Source of the DNA: JBFWNG01 sp050251195
Lineage (GTDB): Bacteria > Bdellovibrionota_B > Oligoflexia > Oligoflexales > Oligoflexaceae
Assembly (NCBI GenBank): GCA_050251195.1
Contig: JBFWNG010000010.1
Span: forward strand, 1 to 64,000
Length of the DNA: 64,000 nt
Reading direction: 5' to 3'
Shown: piece after piece, positions 25,368 through 33,463 of the stretch
How the letters are laid out: each line of letters begins with the position of its first letter
Numbering within the stretch: the first letter of the stretch is position 1
The notes under the pieces: model-generated
Database searches by the model: none
What the model saw: the letters and a program-made list of their open reading frames with translations, nothing else
Told to the model about the DNA's origin: nothing
Program-made: the position numbers and the translations under genes

Positions 25368-27164
25368 TTATTCCTTATTGTAGAATCTATAGCCCGTGGC
25401 AAGCATCACGTTGCGTTTAGAATTCTTAAGGTTCTTCTGCATCATACCAACACCAATTGGAGAGTATCGGAAGAACATGGGAACATCGTCCTTTAGAATT
25501 TCGTTCATTTTCTTAAACTTCTCGAAACGCTCAGGACCGTTCTTCATATATTTAGTTTCTTCGTACAGCTTGTTGTACTCCGGATTGTCGTAGCTTCCGG
25601 TATTGGGTCCAGGAACCACGTTTGGTCCGTAGAGAAGTTGATAGAAGTTTTCTGCATCCGGATAGTCCGCTCCCCAAGCCGCTTCAGAAATTTGGAAGTT
25701 ACCGGCATCCATTTTCTGTAAGAATGCTGAGAAAGTTTGGAAGTTCCCCTGAATCTTTATTCCAATGCCGGCAAGCTCATCGCGAAGGAACTCGTAATCC
25801 TGGCGCGTCTCTTTCATGGTGGATCGGTATTCCATCACCAGAGTCGGCAGGCCTTTACCCTCAGGGTATCCCGCTTCGGCAAGTTTCTGCTTCGCGAGCT
25901 CAATATTCTTTCTGTAATACTTGGAACCTGTATCGGTAGCGCTTCCAGCAATCGCAGGCGGCACGACAGAGTCGGAGACCACGCCGCGGCCGTTTCTCAG
26001 AAGATCAATCCAGGCGCCTGTATCAAGCGCGTAGCCGATGGCTTCGCGCAGCGCCTTATTCTTGCCGATGAGCGGATCTTTCATATTGAAAACGTAATAA
26101 TCTGTACGTAAATCGACCTCGGTGAATATGTTGTACTTCTCCGCATATTCTCCCTTCAGGTGAAACTCGCCTTTGTCGTCGCGGAAAGCCATCTTGTTGA
26201 AGTCGTCTTGGCGAATGCCAATTTGATCAATCTCTCCATTGAGAAACTTGAGCATGGCTGGTTGCGACTCTTCGATGAGGGGGAGGTGCACTTCGTCAAC
26301 GATCGGCAACTGTTTGCCGGCATCCTTCAAAAAGCCAGCCTCTGCGTCGCCCGGATCGCCGTCGGTCGGATACTTATCCCAGTAATTCGGGTTTTTTGCG
26401 AGGATCATAGTGCCCCGTCGCTGATAGTCCTTCATGTAGAAAGGACCGCTGCCCACCGGATGTTGCGCGAAATCTTCTCCGTATTTTTTCACCGCTTCAT
26501 GAGGAACGATGGACATGCCTGAGAATGCGAACGGGAAGAATGCAAGAGGATTGTCGCGCGTGAACTTGACGGTCATTTCATAAGGACCGGTCTTCTTAAC
26601 GCCTTCAATCTCGAGAGTCGCATAATCCACGCTCTTGCCGGCCTGCTTGGTTTTCTCTCGAAAATCTTCCATGCCCACCACAAAGCCTTGAATAAGCGTG
26701 TAGCTCTGCACGTTTTCGTTAAAATCAGCGAATCGCTTAATCGTGTAAATAACGTCGTCAATTGTCATCTCGCGGCCCTTGCCGTCGGCAAAGCAGGGAT
26801 CGTCGATAAACTTCACGCCTTGACGTAGCGTAAATACAAAAGTGGTCGGATCGTCAGCTTTGGCTTCAGGCATTTTTTCGAGCAAGCCCGGCACAAGCTG
26901 ATAAGGTCTCTTGAGATAGTGATAACTAAGCAAAGTATCATAGAGGTTTGTAACGATCTCCGCTGAGGCTTGGTCAAACTGCTTTACGGGATCAAGCGAG
27001 CGGTGAACAGACGTCCTGAAGGATTGAAAGATTTTCTTGCCGCCAGTCGTGCCAGGCGCATCGCTGGATTCCGAACTTCCGCTGCAACTCTTTGTGCAGC
27101 TAGCTAAGAAGAGCGCAACAAGGGTCAGTACTCGAATCGGTTTGTTTAGTAAAAAAGCTATCAC
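25368..27164 (-). CDS. oppA: Peptide-binding lipoprotein OppA (solute-binding family 5)
   Basis: 598 residues. 'LVALFLASCTKSCSG' is a lipoprotein signal with lipobox LASC. The mature part is a family 5 binding protein: 'FVFTLRQGVKFIDDP', 'PVGSGPFYMKDYQRRG' and the C-terminal 'DDVPMFFRYSP' are recognisable blocks. It delivers peptides to OppBC. The GTG start has AGGAGG 7 nt upstream and overlaps the oppF stop (GTGA). Its position between the ATPase and permease genes is less common than oppA first. Confidence 0.92.
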   Translation of the reverse strand: MIAFLLNKPIRVLTLVALFLASCTKSCSGSSESSDAPGTTGGKKIFQSFRTSVHRSLDPVKQFDQASAEIVTNLYDTLLSYHYLKRPYQLVPGLLEKMPEAKADDPTTFVFTLRQGVKFIDDPCFADGKGREMTIDDVIYTIKRFADFNENVQSYTLIQGFVVGMEDFREKTKQAGKSVDYATLEIEGVKKTGPYEMTVKFTRDNPLAFFPFAFSGMSIVPHEAVKKYGEDFAQHPVGSGPFYMKDYQRRGTMILAKNPNYWDKYPTDGDPGDAEAGFLKDAGKQLPIVDEVHLPLIEESQPAMLKFLNGEIDQIGIRQDDFNKMAFRDDKGEFHLKGEYAEKYNIFTEVDLRTDYYVFNMKDPLIGKNKALREAIGYALDTGAWIDLLRNGRGVVSDSVVPPAIAGSATDTGSKYYRKNIELAKQKLAEAGYPEGKGLPTLVMEYRSTMKETRQDYEFLRDELAGIGIKIQGNFQTFSAFLQKMDAGNFQISEAAWGADYPDAENFYQLLYGPNVVPGPNTGSYDNPEYNKLYEETKYMKNGPERFEKFKKMNEILKDDVPMFFRYSPIGVGMMQKNLKNSKRNVMLATGYRFYNKE

Positions 27165-28159
27165 TGGTTGTCCTCCTGCTTTTGAATTTCTTTAACGAAA
27201 TGACATGCGCTGACGTGAGATTTGTCTCCTGTATGCGCCGTAAGTTCTGGTCGAGTTTTGGAACAAATATCTTTGGCGTATTTACATCGCGTGTGGAATG
27301 CACACCCGGACGGCGGATTGCTAGGGCTCGGAATATCGCCGGGCAACACCTCGCCTTTTTTCTTTTTCTTAGGATCGGGAATCGGTACTGCAGATATTAA
27401 CGCGCGCGTATAAGGATGTTGCGGACGTGCGTAAATGTCGGCAGCAGTGGCTATTTCCACAATTCTACCCAGATACATCACCGCGACCTTTGTGGAGATA
27501 TACTTCACAACGGTGAGATCATGCGAAATAAAGATATAGGTCAGGTTAAACTCGTTTTGGAGGCTAACCAAGAGATTAAGAATCTGAGACTGAATGGACA
27601 CGTCCAGAGCGGATACTGGCTCGTCTGCGATAATCAGCTTGGGATGCAGAATGAGGGCACGGGCGATGCCAATTCTCTGCCTTTGTCCGCCGCTAAATTC
27701 ATGTGGGAATTTATATTGATCAACCTTTCGGAGCCCAACAATCTCCAAGATTTTCCCAACCGATTGCTCGCGTTCTTTGCGATTGCCTCTGCCGTATAGT
27801 TCAAGAGGTTCAAGCAACGTATCGCGAATTGTCATCCTAGGGTTCAAGGACGAATACGGATCCTGAAACACCATCTGCATTTCCGCACGAATGTGTTTCA
27901 AATCATCCTTGCTCGCGCCGTTAATTTCGCGGCCCTGAAAGCGAGTCTCGCCAGCTGTGGGGTCGTAGAGCCGCACTAATGTCCTGCCCAAGGTGGTCTT
28001 ACCGCACCCTGATTCGCCCACAACACCAAGGGTTTCACCCGCATTGAGCGTAAAACTCACGTCGTTCAAAGCATAAACCTTGCCGACAGGCTTCTTAAGA
28101 ATTCCGCCTAATATCGGAAAGTGCATGGACAAGTTTTTTACGTTTAAGATTTCCTGCAT
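27161..28159 (-). CDS. oppF: Oligopeptide ABC transporter ATPase OppF
   Basis: 332 residues. Walker A 'GESGCGKTTLGR', signature 'FSGGQRQRIGIARAL', Walker B 'LIIADEPVSALD', switch His in 'FISHDLTVV'. The C-terminal 'GCAFHTRCKYAKDIC' carries the conserved cysteines of Opp/Dpp ATPases, proposed to hold an iron-sulfur cluster. It follows oppD by 12 nt and overlaps oppA by 4. Confidence 0.93.
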   Translation of the reverse strand: MQEILNVKNLSMHFPILGGILKKPVGKVYALNDVSFTLNAGETLGVVGESGCGKTTLGRTLVRLYDPTAGETRFQGREINGASKDDLKHIRAEMQMVFQDPYSSLNPRMTIRDTLLEPLELYGRGNRKEREQSVGKILEIVGLRKVDQYKFPHEFSGGQRQRIGIARALILHPKLIIADEPVSALDVSIQSQILNLLVSLQNEFNLTYIFISHDLTVVKYISTKVAVMYLGRIVEIATAADIYARPQHPYTRALISAVPIPDPKKKKKGEVLPGDIPSPSNPPSGCAFHTRCKYAKDICSKTRPELTAHTGDKSHVSACHFVKEIQKQEDNQ

Positions 28160-28171
28160 ATGGCTTCCGTC

Positions 28172-29152
28172 CTACATCTCTCTCGCGAAGTAACAGGCTG
28201 ACAAATGCTTGCCAACAACGGGCTCAAGCGGGGGATGCGCCGTAAAGCAAACCTCCTTGGCATAGGTGCAGCGCGTGTTGAACCGACAACCTTTGGGAAG
28301 TTCAAACAAACTCGGAACTGTCCCTGGAATAGTCGAAAGCTGCTTGCTTCTATGATCTTCGAGACTCGGAATGGATTTCATGAGTCCCTTTGTATACGGA
28401 TGCCTCGGATGATCGAATATTTCTTCTACTTTGCCGTACTCCACAATCTTGCCGGCGTACATGATCGCCACTTTATTGGCAATCTCCGCTACGACGCCTA
28501 AATCGTGCGTCACGAATATGACCGCCGTGCCTTTCAACTCCTGCAGCTCCTTCATGAGCCTAAGAATCTGCGCTTGGATCGTTACGTCAAGCGCGGTTGT
28601 GGGTTCGTCGGCGATCAAAAGGTCTGGCTCGCATGCGAGCGCAATGGCGATCAAAATGCGCTGACGCATCCCGCCCGACATTTGCACGGGATATTCGTCA
28701 ATCCTCTTATGAGCGTCAGGAATCTTTACAAGCTGAAGCATCTTAATCGCTTCTTCGCGGGCTTTTGCTCGAGAGTAATCTTTGTGAATCTTGAACACTT
28801 CCATGATTTGCTGACCCACGGTGTAAACCGGATTCAACGCCGTCATGGGTTCTTGGAAAATCATGGAGATTTGGTTGCCGCGGATTTTGCGGATTTCATC
28901 CTTGGATACCGTGAGAATGTTCTTGCCATTAAGAATAATTTCGCCTGAGTCAATGCTCCCGTTATCTTCGGGGATTAGACGCATGAGCGACAAAGAAGTC
29001 ACACTTTTTCCACAACCAGACTCGCCGACAATCGCGAGCGTCTCACCGGGATTTACCGAAAAACTAATATCGTCGACCGCACGAATCTTTCCTTCGTCCG
29101 ACCGAAAGGACGTCACTAGGTTTTTCACTTGCAAAAGTGGTTCGATGGTCAT
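28172..29152 (-). CDS. oppD: Oligopeptide ABC transporter ATPase OppD
   Basis: 326 residues. Walker A 'GESGCGKSVTSLSL', signature 'MSGGMRQRILIAIAL', Walker B 'LLIADEPTTALD', switch His in 'FVTHDLGVV'. The C-terminal 'GCRFNTRCTYAKEVC' holds the family cysteines. First gene of the five-gene opp operon. The upstream gap contains a long perfect inverted repeat shared with the divergent M48 gene. Confidence 0.93.
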   Translation of the reverse strand: MTIEPLLQVKNLVTSFRSDEGKIRAVDDISFSVNPGETLAIVGESGCGKSVTSLSLMRLIPEDNGSIDSGEIILNGKNILTVSKDEIRKIRGNQISMIFQEPMTALNPVYTVGQQIMEVFKIHKDYSRAKAREEAIKMLQLVKIPDAHKRIDEYPVQMSGGMRQRILIAIALACEPDLLIADEPTTALDVTIQAQILRLMKELQELKGTAVIFVTHDLGVVAEIANKVAIMYAGKIVEYGKVEEIFDHPRHPYTKGLMKSIPSLEDHRSKQLSTIPGTVPSLFELPKGCRFNTRCTYAKEVCFTAHPPLEPVVGKHLSACYFAREM

Positions 29153-29242
29153 GGTTTCCCGGCCCTTCTTCGCACATCACTGTTCGGTATTGTCCTTTTC
29201 CGGCTCCTCAATTTGCCACACATTGCCTTCGTAAGAAAGTAC

Positions 29243-29274
29243 AAAATTGCGATACTCGGGAAAACCGCAATTTT
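29243..29274. promoter_or_regulatory. Perfect 9-bp inverted repeat between oppD and the M48 gene
   Basis: AAAATTGCG (29243-29251) and CGCAATTTT (29266-29274) are exact inverted copies separated by 14 nt. The position in a divergent promoter region suggests an operator for a dimeric regulator of peptide uptake and proteolysis. The regulator is unknown. Confidence 0.45.
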
Positions 29275-29353
29275 ATGAAAAAACAGCACAAAGTGCTAGG
29301 TCAAAAAGGCTGGAAACGGTATAAATAATGAGTCCCAAATGAAGGAATTTCAC

Positions 29354-30613
29354 GTGACACCATATGCTATTTTGGCCATTTTTTTGGTCCTGCGCTTCGC
29401 CCAACATCTCGTCGAACGAAGACTGGCTTTTCTGAATCGCTGCTATTACCTTGATTCTAATAATCAAACCGAAGCCAAGAGAATTTTGAACATCGACAGC
29501 GCCTCGATGGAGAAGACCCTCTCCTACTCCGGAGATAAGTACCGGTTTGGCCGGGTCTCGAGCTGGGTCGACACAGGCGTCCTCTTGGCCTTCTTAGCTC
29601 TGGGCGGGCTGGGCATTTTTGAAGACTGGGCAAAGACGTTGGCCGATTTGACCGGAAGCGGCCAACTTGTCACCGGTCTCTGGTTCTTCGGAGTCTTGGG
29701 GCTTGCCAGCATGGTGGTAAACCTCCCCTTTGAGCTGTACCATACGTTTGTTCTGGAACAAAAGCACGGCTTCAACAAGCAAACACTCAAGGGCTTTGTT
29801 AGCGACAAGATTAAAGGCATCCTCATAGGCGCCGTTTTGGGCGCTCCTATTCTCAGCGCGATTCTCGCCATCATGGACAACACGGGCCAATATTGGTGGA
29901 CCTTGGCCTGGATAACTTTGTTCTTCTTCAGCCTGCTGACCGTTTGGCTCTATCCGGTCTTGCTCGCCCCCTTGTTCAACAAGTTTACACCAGTGAAGGA
30001 AGGGGAGTTGCGTGAGAAGATATGTTCCCTCGCCGACAAGATCAACTTTAAGACCGACGGCATTTCCATCATGGACGCTTCCAAGCGCAGTTCGCACGGC
30101 AACGCCTACTTTACGGGTGTCTTCGGCAAGAAGCGCATTGTCCTGTTCGACACTCTTGTCAAAAGTATGAGCATCAATGAAGTTGTTGCCGTCTTAGCCC
30201 ACGAACTCGGACACTTCAAACTTCATCACGTGCGTTGGAGCCTGATTAGAAGTTTTTTCGTCACGGGCTTCACCTTTTATCTCCTGAGTCTGTTCTTACC
30301 TATCGAGAATTTTTACCACGCGTTTGCGATGGAAGGGATCTCCAACTATGGCGCTCTTATCATCTTCTCTCTGTGGTTCGCGCCCATCAGTTTCCTCATG
30401 CAACCGCTTAATAACTTTTTCTCGCAAAGAAACGAGTTTTCCGCCGACGCCTTCGCCGTCAAAAATATTGGCAATTCCACGGAACTTTACAACGCCTTGC
30501 TAAAGCTCCGGGAAACGAGCCATGTCATGCCGATTTCGCACCCGCTGTTCGCGAAGGTTTATCTTTCGCATCCGCCGCTCCTGGAGAGGCTAAAGGTTCT
30601 TGTGCAATCTTGA
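29354..30613 (+). CDS. M48 family metalloprotease (Ste24/CAAX protease type)
   Basis: 419 residues from the GTG at 29354, which has GAAGGA 7 nt upstream; an ATG at 29339 lacks a ribosome site. Several membrane segments (about 2-20, 60-85, 100-125, 150-175, 180-205, 295-360). The zinc motif is HELGH at 283-287 with the third ligand Glu361 in 'NEFSADAF'. This is the architecture of Ste24-type integral-membrane proteases; bacterial members probably take part in membrane protein quality control. Single gene divergent from opp. Confidence 0.9.
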   Translation: MTPYAILAIFLVLRFAQHLVERRLAFLNRCYYLDSNNQTEAKRILNIDSASMEKTLSYSGDKYRFGRVSSWVDTGVLLAFLALGGLGIFEDWAKTLADLTGSGQLVTGLWFFGVLGLASMVVNLPFELYHTFVLEQKHGFNKQTLKGFVSDKIKGILIGAVLGAPILSAILAIMDNTGQYWWTLAWITLFFFSLLTVWLYPVLLAPLFNKFTPVKEGELREKICSLADKINFKTDGISIMDASKRSSHGNAYFTGVFGKKRIVLFDTLVKSMSINEVVAVLAHELGHFKLHHVRWSLIRSFFVTGFTFYLLSLFLPIENFYHAFAMEGISNYGALIIFSLWFAPISFLMQPLNNFFSQRNEFSADAFAVKNIGNSTELYNALLKLRETSHVMPISHPLFAKVYLSHPPLLERLKVLVQS

Positions 30614-30633
30614 TGGATAACCGCGTGGCCGGC

Positions 30634-30656
30634 ATCCTGAGCCGTAGGCGAAGGAT
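30634..30656. repeat. REP-like hairpin, fourth copy of the constant-loop family
   Basis: ATCCT (30634-30638) pairs with AGGAT (30652-30656) around GAGCCGTAGGCGA. Its flanks (GGATAACCGCGTGGCC) match the flank of the copy at 12036 in reverse orientation. It lies just downstream of the M48 gene. Confidence 0.7.
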
Positions 30657-30726
30657 CTCTCTTGAACAACACTCCCGTTCCGTCTAAGCTAAATACATAA
30701 ACAAATCATCAGCATAAGAGGGGCTT

Positions 30727-32280
30727 ATGAAAACAGCAATGGCGGCGTTGTGTCTATTGTTCTGTGCACCGGCAAGTTGGGCGACCATTTTGCCCGAAAA
30801 CACGTTGCATTTGGAAGACAACCTCACACAACCGAAAGGCGAAGTCGACGAGGCAACATTTAACGAAGTTATTGATGAAGTAAATGCTCTCTATAAGCCG
30901 ATCATTGCGAAGCACGGGGCCGCACTAAACGTCGCAAGACTCTGGACGGACTCAACAGTTAACGCCGCCGCCACTCAGTCAGAGACCGGCGATGTTTGGT
31001 TTGTGTTCTTATACGGCGGGCTTGCGAGAAGACCTGAGATCACCCGAGACAGTTTTGTCCTCGTTTTTTGCCATGAACTGGGGCACCATTTGGCAGGTTT
31101 TCCCTTTGTATCGGGCTGGGCGGCCAATGAAGGCCAGTCGGACTATTTTGCAACCCAGGTTTGTGCGAGAAAGCTTTGGACGCCACAGCTTGCTGAAAAT
31201 GCAAAGTTTAGAGACGTGGTTCCGGCAGTTCCAAAAACCGCTTGCGACGAAGCCTGGGAACAACAGGAAGAACGGGATCTCTGCTATCGCACTGCAATGG
31301 CAAGCCGATCTTTGGCGCAGCTCTTTGCCACACTGATGCGTTCGACCGCCGAGTTTGAGACTCCAGATATGAGCCGCGTTAGGGTTACCAACAATGCCCA
31401 TCCTGGCGCACAGTGCCGTCTAGACACCTATCTAAACGGCGCACTTTGTTCCAAAGGTTTTGCGGACGACGTGATTCCTGGCAAAAAGCATCCTTCGGGA
31501 CAAGGCAGCTTGGACGTTGAATACGAAAGCGCGAAGTCATCCTGCACGAGTTCAAGTCTTGCGACAACTGGAACCCGACCACTTTGCTGGTTTGCTCCCA
31601 ATGTTAACTTGCTGGTAAAAACACAGGAGGTCAATTTCAACAAGGCAAACCCAGGAGGCACAGTCTTTGTCTCGACCTCAATGCGCAACGACACGACGCA
31701 AACTCTACAGAACCACCCTAGCAAATTCATCACATCTTCACCTGACGTAACCGTAAAAAATCCGACCAGTGTATTTCCTGCGATCCCATCAGGTGAAACC
31801 GCGTCCCAAGTCGAGCCCTTCGAGATAACAACCAATGCCTCAGCGCGATGCGGTTCGCGCGTGGATTTCAAAATCGACCACGGCACCTATCCCACAAGTT
31901 ATCTCGAACACCGTTTCTTCCGTTTGGGCGAACTCATTCAACTCAAAACCTTGAGCTCCGACGAGGTCGTATCGTTGCGACCTAGGCGGACCACTCATAT
32001 TCCCATTAAAGTGGATGACACGGCGCAATTTGAAAAGGTCCTCGTCAACTTTAACGTCAAGTTCTCGGAACCACAAAAACTCAAATACTGGCTTACCACT
32101 CCTTCTGGTAAAGAGATTGTCTTACACGACCATGAGGTGGTGAACACTCAATCCCAAGAGTCTTTCTTAGACGAACCTGCCGCAGGTGAATGGGTGTTGC
32201 ACGTCGAGAACAAACACCCGCTAAAGGTAGCAAAACTTAACGGTTGGTCGATTTCGTTTGCGAACACGAGTTGTGATTAG
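30727..32280 (+). CDS. Secreted HELGH metalloprotease with P domain
   Basis: 517 residues. 'MKTAMAALCLLFCAPASWA' is a signal peptide. The zinc motif HELGH is at 116-120 with Glu135 and Asp139 in 'NEGQSDYF', an M48-like pattern but in a soluble protein. The middle part is cysteine-bearing (about 150-300). The C-terminal about 390-517 looks like a P domain: 'KYWLTTPSGKEIVLHDHEV', 'AAGEWVLHVENKH', 'LNGWSISF'. It shares this C-terminal design with the M36-like protease at 17.3 kb. GAGGGG precedes the ATG. Confidence 0.8.
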   Translation: MKTAMAALCLLFCAPASWATILPENTLHLEDNLTQPKGEVDEATFNEVIDEVNALYKPIIAKHGAALNVARLWTDSTVNAAATQSETGDVWFVFLYGGLARRPEITRDSFVLVFCHELGHHLAGFPFVSGWAANEGQSDYFATQVCARKLWTPQLAENAKFRDVVPAVPKTACDEAWEQQEERDLCYRTAMASRSLAQLFATLMRSTAEFETPDMSRVRVTNNAHPGAQCRLDTYLNGALCSKGFADDVIPGKKHPSGQGSLDVEYESAKSSCTSSSLATTGTRPLCWFAPNVNLLVKTQEVNFNKANPGGTVFVSTSMRNDTTQTLQNHPSKFITSSPDVTVKNPTSVFPAIPSGETASQVEPFEITTNASARCGSRVDFKIDHGTYPTSYLEHRFFRLGELIQLKTLSSDEVVSLRPRRTTHIPIKVDDTAQFEKVLVNFNVKFSEPQKLKYWLTTPSGKEIVLHDHEVVNTQSQESFLDEPAAGEWVLHVENKHPLKVAKLNGWSISFANTSCD

Positions 32281-32304
32281 ACATCCATAGCCCTTCGCTC
32301 CGCT

Positions 32305-32434
32305 CCAACCTGTCGGACAATTCCTTCTGCGTTTCCTTTATTCCGCGCTTCCGCGTTCAATTAAGAGATCGCGGAAACGCTGAGGTTTGGGAAACGCTGA
32401 AAGGGTCGAATTCTTTCATTCTCCGACAGGTTGG
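32305..32434. repeat. 130-bp element bounded by 13-bp inverted repeats
   Basis: CCAACCTGTCGGA (32305-32317) and TCCGACAGGTTGG (32422-32434) are perfect inverted copies. Inside are nested arms: GCGTTTCC (32329-32336) versus GGAAACGC (32373-32380 and 32390-32397), and TTCCGCG (32349-32355) versus CGCGGAA (32370-32376). No coding content. This 300-bp gap (32281-32581) otherwise holds a terminator and a promoter. Confidence 0.65.
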
Positions 32435-32454
32435 CTCAACATGACGAGCTTGTC

Positions 32455-32480
32455 GTGGTGCTGGTTGGCACCACCTTTTT
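32455..32480 (+). terminator. Rho-independent terminator
   Basis: Stem GTGGTGC (32455-32461) with GCACCAC (32468-32474), 6-nt loop, then C and TTTTT (32476-32480). It closes the transcript of the P-domain metalloprotease before the glucan operon. Confidence 0.7.
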
Positions 32481-32499
32481 CCTTGGGCCGCGTTTGCAA

Positions 32500-32528
32500 T
32501 TGTACCTCTCAAACTTTTCAGATAGTAT
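32500..32528 (+). promoter_or_regulatory. Promoter of the glucan-synthase operon
   Basis: TTGTAC (32500-32505), 17-nt spacer, TAGTAT (32523-32528), giving a leader of about 45 nt before the ATG at 32582. Moderate match to the sigma70 consensus. Confidence 0.5.
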
Positions 32529-32581
32529 CCCTCGTTCCGTACACCAAAAATGCGTAACTTCATAAATTTACGAGGTTTTCT

Positions 32582-33463
32582 ATGAAAAGGTTTGCGAAAG
32601 CACTCCCCTTTTTCTTTGCTCTTGTCGCCTGCACCATTGTCGATGACGACAACAAGAAGCACAAGAACGCTGAGCCAGCTCCTTTTGAGCTCGTCCCCGC
32701 CATGGATGCTCTTAGTTGGAATCTCTTTACGAAAGGCGATGCAAGTCTCGAAAAGTCTTCCAGTGAGGGCAAGATAGCCGTTCTTGGGTCTGCTTCGTTC
32801 CTAGACCTTGCCGTCGCCACGATTATGCCTGAGGACGAGGACCGATGTGACCTGGCTGTAAAGGGAAACCTCACGTTTACCCGAGGCACCGTGTATCAAG
32901 GACGTATCTGCGTTGAAGGCAGTTTAAAAACTGAAAAACTTGGCGCCAAATTCCCCGGAACAGATGAAGTTGATTCCCCCCTGGACGAGCAAGCGAGCGA
33001 CCTTACCTCCCTTTCCCAAGCTTTGGCGCAACTTTCCCCTCAAGAAACCATCAGCTCCAACTCCCTAAATGGGCAGCCAACCTACGTTAAACTTCGCGCA
33101 GAATCGGAAGAGACGCTCACAACTTTTGAATTTTTGCAGAGTGCCAGCTCCTATATAACAGGGATCGATGTTTCGGCTCCGCCGGAGTCTTCTGTGGTCC
33201 TAAACTTTTCTGGAAAAGCATGGGATTTGAGCAAATTAGCCGTACAGCTTACGCGAATCCGAGCCACCAATGTTATCTACAATTTCCCTGAAGCGACCTC
33301 CATAAAGATGACCAATTCTTCTTTGCTCGGTACCGTTATCGCGCCTCAGGCAACAATTGCATTCAATCAATCTCAAGTTATAGGAAGCGTCTTTTCCACC
33401 AACATTAGGGGCCGCGGCCGTTTTGTTCTCAAACCATACATTGGCGAGCTTCCCGAAGAATGA
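32582..33463 (+). CDS. Choice-of-anchor A-like lipoprotein
   Basis: 293 residues. 'KALPFFFALVACTIVDDD' is a lipoprotein signal with lipobox LVAC. The C-terminal half (about 165-285) matches the choice-of-anchor A pattern: 'NVIYNFPEATSIKMTNS', 'LLGTVIAPQATIAF', 'IGSVFSTNIRGRGRF'. Such domains are surface beta-helix-like modules of unknown role. Its stop overlaps the ATG of the glucan synthase fusion (ATGA), so it is co-translated with it and probably belongs to the same surface polysaccharide system (inference). Confidence 0.78.
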   Translation: MKRFAKALPFFFALVACTIVDDDNKKHKNAEPAPFELVPAMDALSWNLFTKGDASLEKSSSEGKIAVLGSASFLDLAVATIMPEDEDRCDLAVKGNLTFTRGTVYQGRICVEGSLKTEKLGAKFPGTDEVDSPLDEQASDLTSLSQALAQLSPQETISSNSLNGQPTYVKLRAESEETLTTFEFLQSASSYITGIDVSAPPESSVVLNFSGKAWDLSKLAVQLTRIRATNVIYNFPEATSIKMTNSSLLGTVIAPQATIAFNQSQVIGSVFSTNIRGRGRFVLKPYIGELPEE

